DNA of 64,000 bases from an uncultured Roseovarius sp. (GCF_947259555.1 NZ_CAMYMD010000008.1:1-64000); one strand, 5' to 3'. Shown: positions 17,480 to 26,813, counted from the stretch's first letter. The notes: generated by a model not told the origin, from the letters alone. Made by a program: numbers and translations.

Positions 17480-17714
17480 GAAAAAAGGGCCATCAGGCCA
17501 AGCAACGAGGGAACGGATTTTCGTTGGTATCAGACCGCCTCTTCACCCGCCAAGACTGCGCATGTGTTCGTTGGAATTCGTCTGTCGGTTTGCACAGGGG
17601 TGTCGTCCCTTGTCGATGCCTGTCGTTTAGTGTCATGATTACAATGAGATAGGTCGCGTGCTATATTGTGGATGAGGCAGGCAGAGACGAACGGACAATT
17701 CCGGGGCGGGGGTC
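17480..17714. other. intergenic stretch before the phage-type methyltransferase
   Basis: Contains no gene I can support. It must carry the promoter of the rightward methyltransferase-terminase operon and of the leftward DUF3095 gene. Confidence 0.3.
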
Positions 17715-18989
17715 ATGGCGAAGCAGTTAGCAGCGGATTTCGAGGCAGAAACGCAGCCCGGCGCGCGCTCGATCGAGCAGCGCACGGTCGCCGATCTCAT
17801 CCCCTACGCCAACAACGCGCGCACCCATTCCGAGGCCCAGGTGGCGCAGATTGCCGGCTCGATCCGCGAGTTCGGGTTCAACAACCCGGTGCTGGTGGAT
17901 GGGGCGAACGGCATCATCGCGGGGCATGGCCGGGTGCTGGCGGCGCGACAACTGGGCCTGCGCACCGTGCCTGTGATCGAGCTGGCGCACCTGAGCGAAG
18001 CACAAAAGCGCGCCTATATTCTCGCCGACAACCGCCTGGCCGAGCAGGCGGGCTGGGACCGGGAGCTGCTGTCGCTGGAACTGGGCGAGCTGTCGGAGCT
18101 CGGGGTGGACCTTGAGGGGCTGGGCTTCGCGGCCGGCGAACTCGACGAGTTGCTGGCGCTCGGCGCGGCCGACCCGAAGGAAGAAGAAACCCCTGAGCCG
18201 CCAGCGCATCCGGTCTCGCGTCCGGGCGATCTGTGGTGCCTCGGTTCGCACAGGCTCTTGTGCGGTGACGCGACCTCTGAGGCCGACGTGGCCCGGCTGC
18301 TGGGGGATGTGCGCCCGCACCTGATGGTGACGGATCCGCCTTATGGCGTCGACTACGACCCGGACTGGCGTAACCGGGCCGGGGCGTCGGAGACGAAGCG
18401 CACCGGCAAGGTCCTCAACGACGACCGCGCGGACTGGCGGGATGCCTGGGCGCTCTTCCCGGGCGACGTGGTCTATGTCTGGCACGGGGCCCTGCATGCC
18501 ACGACGGTGGCCGAGAGCCTTGTCGCCTGCGGCTTCGACATCCGCAGCCAGATCATCTGGGCCAAGGACCGGCATGTGCTCTCGCGCGGGCATTATCACT
18601 GGCAGCATGAACCGGCGTGGTACGCGGTTCGGGGCAAGGGTCACTGGACGGGGGATCGCAGGCAATCGACGCTGTGGTCGATCCCCAACCGGGATCAGGA
18701 TGCCGAGACGGTTCACGGCACACAGAAGCCGGTAGAGTGCATGCGGCGCCCGATCCTCAACAACTCCAGCGCGGGGCAAGCGGTCTACGAGCCCTTCTCG
18801 GGATCAGGCACCACGCTGATTGCCGCCGAGAGTACGAAGCGGGCCTGTCATGCCATGGAACTCGATCCAGCTTACGTGGATGTGGCCGTGCGGCGCTGGC
18901 AGACCTTTGCAGAACAGAGCGCCACGCTCGACGGTGATGGGCGTGGGTTCGACGAGATCGCGGCCAAGCGGTTGGAGAGTGCGGCATGA
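17715..18989 (+). CDS. ParB-domain/DNA adenine-type methyltransferase fusion (phage type)
   Basis: A 424-residue protein with GGGGCGGGGG just ahead of ATG. Residues ~20-110 are a ParB/sulfiredoxin-like domain (LIPYANNARTHSE, IIAGHGRVLAARQLG). Residues ~180-410 are an N6/N4 methyltransferase with catalytic DPPYGVDY at 207 and the SAM motif FSGSGTT at 361, in the beta-class order (DPPY before FxGxG). Such fusions are typical of prophages immediately upstream of terminase genes and protect or tag the phage genome. It overlaps the following gene by ATGA. Confidence 0.9.
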   Translation: MAKQLAADFEAETQPGARSIEQRTVADLIPYANNARTHSEAQVAQIAGSIREFGFNNPVLVDGANGIIAGHGRVLAARQLGLRTVPVIELAHLSEAQKRAYILADNRLAEQAGWDRELLSLELGELSELGVDLEGLGFAAGELDELLALGAADPKEEETPEPPAHPVSRPGDLWCLGSHRLLCGDATSEADVARLLGDVRPHLMVTDPPYGVDYDPDWRNRAGASETKRTGKVLNDDRADWRDAWALFPGDVVYVWHGALHATTVAESLVACGFDIRSQIIWAKDRHVLSRGHYHWQHEPAWYAVRGKGHWTGDRRQSTLWSIPNRDQDAETVHGTQKPVECMRRPILNNSSAGQAVYEPFSGSGTTLIAAESTKRACHAMELDPAYVDVAVRRWQTFAEQSATLDGDGRGFDEIAAKRLESAA

Positions 18990-19360
18990 CGCAGGGGCGC
19001 GCGACATCGGCTCTCGAGGCTCTCGCCAACCTCGTCCTGGGCTGGATCGTGGCGCTCGCCACGCAGCTTCTGGTCTTTCCCGTCATGGGCCTGTCGGTCA
19101 CCGTTGCGCAGCATCTCGGGATCGGCGCGGCCTTCACGATCGTGTCTTTCCTGAGAAGCTATTGTCTGCGGCGTATCTTCGAGCGGTTGGCGCGTCGGGG
19201 CGCACCCTGGGGCCCGGGGGGAGGGTCAATCTCCACGACCTCTGCCACGGGACCGGCGGGGGCAGGCGATTTCTTTCATGGCCAGAATTCGGACCGGGGG
19301 ACGGAAAGCGTGAAGGGAGGTGAGGCATGCGTGGACGCAAACCCAAACCGACGAAGCTGA
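18986..19360 (+). CDS. small phage membrane protein (DUF7220-like)
   Basis: A 124-residue protein with two predicted membrane helices: LEALANLVLGWIVALATQLLVFPVMGL, then LGIGAAFTIVSFLRSYCLRRIF. It closes with the basic motif typical of a family found between phage methyltransferases and terminases. The last ~50 residues are low-complexity and overlap the next gene by 34 nt in another frame, so the native protein may once have ended earlier. Function unknown. Confidence 0.65.
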   Translation: MTQGRATSALEALANLVLGWIVALATQLLVFPVMGLSVTVAQHLGIGAAFTIVSFLRSYCLRRIFERLARRGAPWGPGGGSISTTSATGPAGAGDFFHGQNSDRGTESVKGGEACVDANPNRRS

Positions 19361-19809
19361 AACTCCTGTCGGGGACGGCCCGCAAACACCGCCTCAACGA
19401 ACATGAGCCGACGCCGGACCTGGCGCAGCCCGATCCGCCTGAGCACCTGACCGGGGCCGCTCGGCTGGAGTGGGAGCGGGTGATCGAAGAGATCGTGCAG
19501 CTTGGCATCATGAGCAATCTGGATCGCGCCCCGCTGGCTGCCTACTGTCAGGCCTACGGCCGGTGGGTCGCTGCGGAGGCGGCGCTCGCGCGCATGGCGG
19601 AGAAAGACGGCGTGACCGAGGGGCTCATCGTCCGCACCAAGGCCGGCAACGTGATCCACAACCCGCTGGTCGGTGCGGCGAACAAGGCGATGGCGGACAT
19701 GGTGCGCTACGCGGCCGAGTTCGGCTTCACGCCGTCTTCACGCTCGCAGGTCTCCGCTGTCGAGGCGCCCGATGAGGACAACCCATTCAGCTGGTTCGAC
19801 ACGGCATAG
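19327..19809 (+). CDS. phage terminase small subunit, P27 family (copy 1)
   Basis: A 160-residue protein with AGGTGAGGC ahead of the ATG. It has the P27 signature MRGRKPKPTKLKLLSGT, LERAARLEWERV-like helix (LTGAARLEWERV) and PLAAYCQAYGRWVAAE, ending ...PSSRSQVSAVEAP. The small terminase recognises viral DNA for packaging and normally precedes the large ATPase subunit. Here it is followed by a second small-subunit gene and no large subunit is found. Confidence 0.9.
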   Translation: MRGRKPKPTKLKLLSGTARKHRLNEHEPTPDLAQPDPPEHLTGAARLEWERVIEEIVQLGIMSNLDRAPLAAYCQAYGRWVAAEAALARMAEKDGVTEGLIVRTKAGNVIHNPLVGAANKAMADMVRYAAEFGFTPSSRSQVSAVEAPDEDNPFSWFDTA

Positions 19810-19818
19810 GAGGTCCCG

Positions 19819-20355
19819 ATGCGCGGCCCCAAACCGAAGCCGAAGGCCGGAACGATGGCCAACACGCCGATGGGCGCGCTGCCGCGTTGCCCGGCGCATC
19901 TCAGTGACACGGCGCGCAAGGAGTGGCGACGCCTCGCCACACCGCTCCACGCGGCCGGTATTCTGACACTCGCGGATCGTGCGGCGCTCGCAGCCTATTG
20001 CCAGGCCTATGCCAGATGGGTGGAAGCCGAGGAACGGCTCGCCGAGACGCCCACACTGCTCAAGACGCCCAACGGCCATGTCCAGCAGTCGCCCTGGCTG
20101 TCGGTGGCCAACAAGCAGCTGGAACTGATGGGGCGGTACATGTCGGAACTTGGTCTGACGCCATCGGCACGGCGGCGGATCGACATGCCGATGGAGGTGG
20201 GTCCGGAGCCCGTGGACAAGATCGAGTTCGTCGTGGTTTACGAGGATAAGGACGGAACCCGTATTGAGAAGCCGCTGGATGCGCCGGCCGACGATCGGGA
20301 TTCGGACGACCAAGGCGATGGCATCATCCGCTACGCACTGGATTCCCGTCTTTAA
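19819..20355 (+). CDS. phage terminase small subunit, P27 family (copy 2)
   Basis: A 178-residue P27-type protein 9 bp after copy 1. It shares the basic MRGPKPKPKAGT start, the LSDTARKEWRRLATPL helix and AAYCQAYARWVEAEERL, with LGLTPSARRRI at the end of the conserved part, then a private acidic tail. The two copies are clearly paralogous but diverged. Tandem small subunits without a large subunit suggest a decayed or satellite-type packaging module. Confidence 0.88.
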   Translation: MRGPKPKPKAGTMANTPMGALPRCPAHLSDTARKEWRRLATPLHAAGILTLADRAALAAYCQAYARWVEAEERLAETPTLLKTPNGHVQQSPWLSVANKQLELMGRYMSELGLTPSARRRIDMPMEVGPEPVDKIEFVVVYEDKDGTRIEKPLDAPADDRDSDDQGDGIIRYALDSRL

Positions 20356-20390
20356 ATCAGTGAGTTGGGTTCCAATCAGGTGCCTTCGGA

Positions 20391-20430
20391 TGTACAGATC
20401 TGCGCAACCAACGTTACGCAGGTTTGTACA
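20391..20430. promoter_or_regulatory. 40-bp near-palindrome overlapping the recombinase start
   Basis: The 40 bp begin and end with TGTACA, and 15 of 20 position pairs are complementary. The half-site reads roughly TGTACA-RAYCTGCG-YAAC. The right TGTACA merges with the ATG at 20430. It is either an operator for autoregulation or the crossover site of the serine recombinase just downstream. Confidence 0.6.
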
Positions 20431-21134
20431 TGGTCAATGGCACTGCCCCATCCTTTCGCCTCGTCGCCTATGAACGGGTCTCCACGGCCCGGCAGGGGCG
20501 CTCGGGGCTCGGCCTGGAGGCGCAGCGAAAAGCCATTGACGCGTTCACAGCCTCGAAGGAGGCCCGCGTGCTTGGCCGCTTCACGGAAGTGGAAAGCGGG
20601 CGCAAGAACGACCGTCCGGAACTCGAGAAGGCCCTCGATCTCGCGCGTCTGACTGGAGCGACGCTGGTCATCGCCAAGCTGGACCGGCTCTCGCGCAACG
20701 CCGCCTTCCTGCTAACCCTGCAGGCCAGCGGTGTGCGCTTCGTGGCCTGCGACATGCCCGAGGCCAACGATCTGACCGTGGGGATCATGGCGCTGGTGGC
20801 GCAGCAGGAGCGCGAGGCAATCTCCCGGCGCACGAAGGAAGCGCTGGCGGCGGCAAAGGCCGGGGGCGTGAAGCTCGGTAATCCGAACGGTGCGGCGGCG
20901 CTGAGACGCGCGGGGCAAGGCGGTGCGCCGCTCCGACGGACCGTGGTGTGGAATGCCGACGACTTTGCTCGGACCCTCGCACCGGTGATCGAGGGGCTGA
21001 GATCGGCGGGGGTGACGTCGCTCCGCGGCATCGCGGAAGCGATGAACGAGCGCGGGATCCAGACACGGCGTGGAGGGCGGTGGCACGTCTCGAACGTCCG
21101 GAACCTGCTTGTGCGATTGGAGCAGGAGCGGTGA
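20430..21134 (+). CDS. small serine recombinase (resolvase/invertase family)
   Basis: A 234-residue protein. The catalytic Ser lies in AYERVSTARQG, with the companion Arg residues in AKLDRLSRNAAFL and QQEREAISRRTKEAL. A C-terminal HTH covers LRGIAEAMNERGIQTRRGGRW. ATG 20430 is preferred over TTG 20424. Length is right for a resolvase, not a large integrase. It takes the place where a large terminase would be expected, and its start lies in a 40-bp palindrome. Confidence 0.9.
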   Translation: MVNGTAPSFRLVAYERVSTARQGRSGLGLEAQRKAIDAFTASKEARVLGRFTEVESGRKNDRPELEKALDLARLTGATLVIAKLDRLSRNAAFLLTLQASGVRFVACDMPEANDLTVGIMALVAQQEREAISRRTKEALAAAKAGGVKLGNPNGAAALRRAGQGGAPLRRTVVWNADDFARTLAPVIEGLRSAGVTSLRGIAEAMNERGIQTRRGGRWHVSNVRNLLVRLEQER

Positions 21135-21392
21135 GCGGCGAACGATGTGGTCTTGCAGCTTGGGCTGGGCAGCATGCTTCAACTCGCGCAGTCCGCTTGC
21201 CGGCCGCAGCCGCCTCGACAGAGTGATCGCAGACGCGGACGTCCAGAAGGATCGGATCGAGGCCTAGATATGCGCCCGAGGCCGCGGACTAGTACGCTGA
21301 CGCAGCAAGCACCGACCTTTGCGTTTTCCTGCTTTTGCGCTGGAAGCCTCCAGGCGGGCGTTGGACACTATCGACCGGAAGCAGTTCGGACC

Positions 21393-21935
21393 CTAATTGG
21401 TATTCGCCAGACGGGCATGACGCAAGGCAATGTAATCGGTGACACAGTCAGCGAGGTCCGTAATTGCACGCTTTTGTCTGTCGCTCCAGTCCCGCGGCAC
21501 CCGGGCCAGCGCACAAAGTGATCCGAGTGTCTCGCCCGAGGGTCCCGAGATCGGCGCTCCAAGGTATGCGATTACGCCCATTTCATCAATAATGGGATTA
21601 TTCTTGACCCGCTCGTCGGTCCGCGCGTCGGACACGGCAAGCATTGCGCCGGTTCGGGTCACGATCTTGCAAAAGGAACGATCCAGATCCGTCTGGCTCA
21701 ATCCATCTGGCAGCCCTTTCGCGGATTTGAAGTACTGGCGATAGGCACTCTCCTCCACGAAGGAGACGAGCGCGATCGGAACCTCGGCCGCATGACACAC
21801 CAAGCGAGTGAACCGATTGAATTCAGGCTCAGACGGGCTGTCCACGAGCGACAGGTGACGCAGAACATTTGCTATGATGTCATCCGCGCTCTTGCCAGGT
21901 TTTCCTGGGTGGTCTGTGATCCGTTGTTCCTGCAT
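21393..21935 (-). CDS. GAF-domain sensor protein
   Basis: A 180-residue single GAF domain protein starting MQEQRITDH, chosen for an upstream AGGA site. The domain holds FTRLVCHAAEVPIALVSFV, LDRSFCKIVTRTGAMLAV and IAYLGAPISGPSGETLGSLC. Such free-standing GAF proteins are light, redox or ligand sensors, or partners of cyclic-di-GMP and kinase proteins. No output domain is present, so a partner is needed. It is convergent with the recombinase gene. Confidence 0.8.
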   Translation of the reverse strand: MQEQRITDHPGKPGKSADDIIANVLRHLSLVDSPSEPEFNRFTRLVCHAAEVPIALVSFVEESAYRQYFKSAKGLPDGLSQTDLDRSFCKIVTRTGAMLAVSDARTDERVKNNPIIDEMGVIAYLGAPISGPSGETLGSLCALARVPRDWSDRQKRAITDLADCVTDYIALRHARLANTN

Positions 21936-22230
21936 CTTCGCTGTCCTTTGTTTGGGGTTGAAGTCATGCTCACGGCACAGGAGCACTCTGACCCGAATTG
22001 TTGACGCAAACTTTCACTAAAAAATGGCATCGGGATGGCGTAGCACGGGCGACGGCTAGATCTCGTCGGCAAACACACTGGCCGCTTCCAGGTTGCTGAC
22101 ACGCCTTTTTGGTCTGACCGGTGTTTGTCCACTCAGCTCCAAACCACGTTTCCGCACATTTTTTGAAACGTGTCAGATACCCAGGCCAAAACCAAAGTGC
22201 ATCAGATGTCCAAAATGGAAAGACACAACG

Positions 22231-22300
22231 ATGAGCATACAGATTTTTGGCCCTCGGTCCGCAGATGGGAGCGTTGTTCGTATCCCCAAGGAGTATCGTT
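22231..22300 (+). pseudogene. N-terminal stub of a gene cut by the IS21-type element
   Basis: A start codon with GGAAAG at good distance opens MSIQIFGPRSADGSVVRIPK, and the frame then runs into the IS21 end at about 22300 and stops at 22305. This looks like the 5' end of a real gene interrupted by insertion. The rest of the gene is not found past the IS debris. I do not recognise the protein. Confidence 0.4.
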
Positions 22301-22370
22301 GTTGAATGTCATTGAGAACTGACCCGGTATTGTCACCGAGATTTGACCCGCCTTTATTGTTTATCAGCAG

Positions 22371-23162
22371 TTAGGTTTTGGTCAATGTTGGCGTCTCCTT
22401 TGTAGTTTTCTTTGCGGCCTCTGAACTGGCTTTGAAGCGGTAGCTGTCGTTGCCTGTTTCGAGGATGTGGCAGCGGTGCGTGAGGCGATCGAGGAGCGCT
22501 GTTGTCATCTTTGCGTCTCCGAAGACCTGGGCCCATTCACTGAAGCTGAGGTTGGTCGTGATGACGACGCTGGTGCGCTCGTAGAGTTTGCTCAGAAGGT
22601 GGAACAGCAGCGCACCGCCGGACGGGCTGAACGGCAGGTAGCCAAGCTCGTCAAGGATGACCAAGTCGATTTTGGTGAGCATCTCAGCCATTTTCCCGGC
22701 CTTCCCGAGGGCCTTTTCTTGCTCCAAAGCGTTGACGAGTTCGACGGTGGAGTAGAAGCGCACCTTGCGTCTGTGGTGCTCAATTGCTTGGACGCCGATT
22801 GCGGTGGCGACATGGCTTTTGCCGGTGCCGGGTCCACCAATCAGAACGACGTTTTCCGCGTTCTCTATGAACTCGCCGCGATGGAGCTGTCGGACCGTGG
22901 CTTCGTTGATGTCGCTCGATGCGAAGTCAAAGCCTGCGAGGTCCTTGTAGGATGGGAAGCGCGCAACTTTGGTATGGTAGGCAATTGATCGCACTTCCCG
23001 TTCGGCCATTTCCGCCTTGAGCAGTTGGTACAACATAGGTGTGGCGGCTTCAAACGCGGGCGCACCTTGTGCAACCAAGTCATCGACCGCGTGCGCCATG
23101 CCGTGCAGCTTGAGACTGCGCAGCATGATGACGATGGAGGCTCCTGCAGGATCATGACGCAT
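22371..23162 (-). CDS. istB: IS21-family helper ATPase
   Basis: A 263-residue DnaA/AAA+-like ATPase starting at ATG 23162 behind AGGAGG. Walker A is [16 protein letters not shown] and Walker B is [13 protein letters not shown]. The [17 protein letters not shown] sensor block is typical. IstB assists the IstA transposase in target choice. It appears intact, but the partner istA gene is broken. The start overlaps the end of istA, as usual. Confidence 0.92.
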   Translation of the reverse strand: MRHDPAGASIVIMLRSLKLHGMAHAVDDLVAQGAPAFEAATPMLYQLLKAEMAEREVRSIAYHTKVARFPSYKDLAGFDFASSDINEATVRQLHRGEFIENAENVVLIGGPGTGKSHVATAIGVQAIEHHRRKVRFYSTVELVNALEQEKALGKAGKMAEMLTKIDLVILDELGYLPFSPSGGALLFHLLSKLYERTSVVITTNLSFSEWAQVFGDAKMTTALLDRLTHRCHILETGNDSYRFKASSEAAKKTTKETPTLTKT

Positions 23163-24393
23163 TGCGCTTTCCTCCTGCCTGTCTGAGGTCGTCGTAGCGA
23201 TCCACATTTGCCTTTGGGGCCGTTTCTAAAGCGAGGGCATCTGGTGGATCGATCTCTGGGTGATCTGTCTGCTTTGGGTCAATCAGCCTGTGCAGCAGGT
23301 TCAAGATATGCGTCTTGGTTGGCACCCCGGCTTCCAGTGCCAGTTCAACCGCTCGCAAAACTGCGCTCTCATCATGGTGCAAAACTAAGGACAGGATATC
23401 GACCATCTCGCGATCTCCACCTTCCTTACGCAGCATGTGGTTTTGCAATCGACAGGAGATGTCCGGCATCTCTGTAAACGGCGCACCATTGCGCAGGGCA
23501 CCGGGCTTGCGTTGTATGACAGCCAAATAGTGACGCCAGTCGTAGATGACCTTGCCTGGCTTACGATGAGAACGATCGATAATCCGGTCATGGGTGCAAA
23601 CAGTCTGACCCTCTGCAACAAGGATAAGCTGTTCTGGATAAACATGCAGGCTCACGCGCCGGTTCGCAAAACTGGCTGGGACGCTGTAGCGGTTGCGCTC
23701 GAAGGTGATCAAACAGGTCGGAGACACGCGCTTGCTGTGCTCAACAAAGCCATCGAAGGCTGGCGGCAGAGTCATCAACGTTGGCTTCTATGCGGCCCAA
23801 GCATCAGCGACTGTGCCGGGTAACGCGCGATGCGCGGTCTCGGACCAAAGGGCTATACAACGGTCTTCAAGCCACTGGTTCAGTTCCTCCAGATCCTTGA
23901 AGACAGGCATGACCTGCCACAGCCGGTTCCGGGCATCGCGGACGTTCTTCTCAACTTGGCCCTTCTCCCAGCCCGCCGCCGGATTGCAGAACTCAGGTTC
24001 AAAGACGTAATGGCTGGCCATCGCTTTGAAGCGCGCATTGATGTCGCGCTGTTTCCCGCGACCGACACGATCTACGGCCGTCTTCATATTGTCATAGATG
24101 CCTCGTCCCGGAACGCCGCCGAACACGCGGAATGCATGCCAGTGGGCATCGAACAGCATCTCATGTGTCTGTAAAGGATAGGCCCGAACAATAAAGGCGC
24201 GGCTGTGTGAGAGCTTGGTGTGTGCCACCTGCAACTTGACGCGTTCGCCGCCGATCGTGGCCTAGTCTTCGCTCCAGTCGAACTGGAACGCCTCACCCGG
24301 TTGGAACACCAAAGGCACAAATGTCCCGCGCCCGGTCGTTTGTTCTGCGCGATGCCGATCAGCCCGCCATGCACGCGCAAAGAGATATGGGCA
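23152..24393 (-). pseudogene. istA: IS21-family transposase remnant with two TAG codons, 5' end lost
   Basis: One frame carries the catalytic (rve) core and C-terminus of IstA ([45 protein letters not shown]) but is cut by TAG at 23788-23790 (after ADAWAA) and again just before the ATIGGERVKLQVAH segment, where a Trp codon is expected. The N-terminal HTH part is absent because the frame ends at the IS256-type inverted repeat. It is therefore dead as a transposase. Confidence 0.88.
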
Positions 24394-25745
24394 AAAGTTG
24401 GTGACGCCTGATCAGGCGGCGGCTTGAACGTGGCGGAGCCCGTCGCGGAACTCAACCCCTTGGATGATCTCGGGCAGGCGATTTTGGCCGTCGAGTTTGC
24501 GCCATTTATTCTGCGCCGACATCATCAGCTTGAAGGCCATGGCCAGACCGGTCTTGCGGCTGAGGCATCCCTTGGTGCGTTTTGTGCGATGCCGGACGGT
24601 GGCGAATGTGCTTTCGATTGGGTTTGACGTCCGAATGTGTTTCCAGTGTTCCGCCGGATAGTCATAGAAGGTCAGCAGCGCGTCCCTGTCCTTGACCAGC
24701 TTGGCGACCGCCTTATCCCATTTCACGCCGTAGGTTTCGACGAAGAAGTCGAAGGCGGCGTTCGCCTTGGCTTTTGTCTCAGCCTGCCAAATGTCGTGCA
24801 GATGGCCTTTGGCCTTGGCCTGGATGGATTTCGGGAGCGCGTTCAGCACGTTCATGGTTTTGTGGACCCAGCAACGCTGCTCCCGCGTCGTAGCGAACAC
24901 CTCGCGCAAGGCCGTCCAAAACCCCAGAGCGCCGTCGCCTATGGCCAGCTTGGGGTCCTGTTTCAGGCCGCGCCGCTTGAGATCGAGCAGCACCTCACGC
25001 CAGCTTTGCGTGCTCTCGCGGAAACCGTCGGTCATCGCCAGCAGCTCCTTACGGCCATATTCATCCGCCCCGACGATCACCAGAACACATTGTTTTTCTT
25101 CAACCATCCGCGGTTTGAAGTAGACCCCGTCGGCCCAGATGTAGAGAAACCGCCGACTGCCAAGGTCGCGTTTCTGCCAGGCCTCATAGTCTTGCCACCA
25201 GTCGGCCTTCAGTCGCGTGACGGTCTTTGCGGACAGGCCCGTGGCATTCGGGCCCAGCAGCGCCTCCAAGGCCTCGGTGAAATCGCCCGTGGACACACCC
25301 TTGAGGTAAAGCCACGGCAGCAGTTCTTCGACCGATTTCGCTTTGCGAAGATAGCGCGGCAGGATGCTGGGCGTGAAGGTGATCTTGTCTTCGCCAACGC
25401 CCCGATCCCGCACGCGCGGCACTTTCACCGGCACTGGACCAATGCCGGTCATCACCTCGCGTTCGGGTAAGTGTCCATGGCGCACCAGGCGCGCACGACC
25501 ATCTTCGAGCTTTTCTTTGGAAAAGGCGTTCATCAGCGCGGCCAGCTCGGCATGGATCGCCTGTTCGATCAGCTTGCGCGCGCCATCGCGTAGAACGTCC
25601 GTGAATGGGTCGGATGAAAAACCCGATGGATCGGGCAGTTGGGTGATGGTAGTCTTTGACATGTGGCATATCCTTTTCTCACCAGAGAATTGACGGCGTC
25701 TGAACACCGCCATGATATGCCGCCCCTCAGGGCATCACCAACTTT
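24393..25745 (-). mobile_element. IS256-family insertion sequence
   Basis: About 1.35 kb bounded by imperfect inverted repeats: AAAGTTGGTGACGCC at the left (about 24394-24408) and its partner reading GGCATCACCAACTTT at the right (25731-25745), with further similarity inward (GGGGCGG). The transposase lies inside. No target-site duplication is seen: the left flank is IS21 istA and the right flank is a relaxase gene. Confidence 0.75.
24412..25662 (-). CDS. IS256-family (mutator-type) transposase
   Basis: A 416-residue transposase starting MSKTTITQLP behind AAAGGA. It has the mutator core: FLYIWADGVYFKPR (first Asp), AIGDGALGFWTAL (second Asp), the CWVHKTMNVLNALPKS block and TSNPIESTFATVRHRT with the catalytic Glu. 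The full length and lack of interruptions suggest it is functional. It fills almost the whole element. Confidence 0.95.
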   Translation of the reverse strand: MSKTTITQLPDPSGFSSDPFTDVLRDGARKLIEQAIHAELAALMNAFSKEKLEDGRARLVRHGHLPEREVMTGIGPVPVKVPRVRDRGVGEDKITFTPSILPRYLRKAKSVEELLPWLYLKGVSTGDFTEALEALLGPNATGLSAKTVTRLKADWWQDYEAWQKRDLGSRRFLYIWADGVYFKPRMVEEKQCVLVIVGADEYGRKELLAMTDGFRESTQSWREVLLDLKRRGLKQDPKLAIGDGALGFWTALREVFATTREQRCWVHKTMNVLNALPKSIQAKAKGHLHDIWQAETKAKANAAFDFFVETYGVKWDKAVAKLVKDRDALLTFYDYPAEHWKHIRTSNPIESTFATVRHRTKRTKGCLSRKTGLAMAFKLMMSAQNKWRKLDGQNRLPEIIQGVEFRDGLRHVQAAA

Positions 25746-26813
25746 CGCGCGTTTCCCTGCGATCTTGGTGCGCTCTTTCTTCGAAGACGGCGCGTTCGGC
25801 CCGAAGGCCAACCCCTCAGGTTTCTCCTTCTTCTTCGGACGGTAGACAATCTCTTGCGAGAGGACAGAGGCAGTCCCGAATTCGAGGGCCTCGACTCGCT
25901 CAGTGGCGGTGGCTCGCATGGTTCTCCCGCGCTCGATCTCCTCGGCTGCCGCCTCCTTCATCTCTTCAGCAGAAGCCATCGCGCTTTCGATTTCTGAGCG
26001 CCATTCTTCATCCGCAGCGCGCATCATCGCGGACTCTTTCGCACGCCGGTACTCTGCACGCGTAAGCCGCCCCCTGCGCGGACCGTAGCGAAGCAGGCCC
26101 GCCTTCTGGAATACGGCAGAATGGAAATCGTCCTGCCACGCCCGCATCGCGTCGCAGTAGGCCCTGTTGCCGAGTTTGTTGACCTCTTTCTTGGAGAGCT
26201 TGCGATCTTTACCTTCCTGGATGAGATCGTCTTTCGCGGCATGCCCGGGATGCAGATGCTTGACACGCCCCCGCACTGGATCCAGCGCGATGATATGGGC
26301 ATGAAGATGTTCTTCGTCCCAGTGGATGACGCCCATCATAAAACGTCCGCCGGCCTTCTCGATACGCTTCTTCTCGTGCTCTATCGACTTGTTCAGAAGC
26401 GCGACGCTCTGTGCCCTGAGCTCGTCGTCCGCCAGGGCATGTTCCGTCCGCACCGGCAACGACACGACGCTTGCATAGATCGATGGGGCATCCGCGCGGA
26501 GTTTGCGTTGACGGGTCGCCTTGCTTCCATCTTTCTTGGTGTACGGAAAGCTCTCCTTGATCGACGCGGCCGCGATTTGGGCGGCGCGAAGATCCGGGAA
26601 ATTGTCAACGTCGCCTGGTATGATCTCGGGTGCTGGTCTGCCCCGGATTACGTGTCGCGATGCGTGTTCCAGGCGCTCGAGTTCGTCGATGATCTCTTGC
26701 GCGGTCCAGGCGCGCTGACCATTCTTGCGCTTGGCATGATGGTCTTCCGGTCCGGCAGCAGATTTTCCTTTTGCCGAGTACAGTTCCATATGTGCGAATT
26801 GATAGCCTGACAT
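25746..26813 (-). pseudogene. MobV/Pre-type relaxase, 3' end cut by the IS256 element
   Basis: ATG 26813 with GGAAGG upstream opens MSGYQFAHMELYSAKGK. About 356 residues remain before the element's inverted repeat; beyond that the frame only reads IS sequence. The metal-binding histidines are in GVIHWDEEHLHAHII, the HxDExHxH pattern of Pre/MobV relaxases that nick oriT. A long helical Glu/Ala-rich stretch (EEMKEAAAEEIERGR) follows. The nicking domain is present but the C-terminus is lost. It points to a mobilisable element once residing here. Confidence 0.75.

Larger units (their letters stand above)
22300..24393 (-). mobile_element. decayed IS21-family insertion sequence (one end missing)
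   Basis: The terminal region at 22300-22350 carries the staggered repeats typical of IS21 ends (TCATTGAGAACTGACCC, then CACCGAGATTTGACCC). It contains an intact istB and an istA with two nonsense codons. The other end is lost: istA stops abruptly at the inverted repeat of the IS256-type element at about 24393. It is no longer able to transpose on its own. Confidence 0.8.

Noticed and set aside
24390-25750. Target-site duplication of the IS256 element
   Set aside because: The similar AAAGTT/AACTTT bases next to the ends are inverted, so they belong to the terminal repeats and are not a direct duplication.
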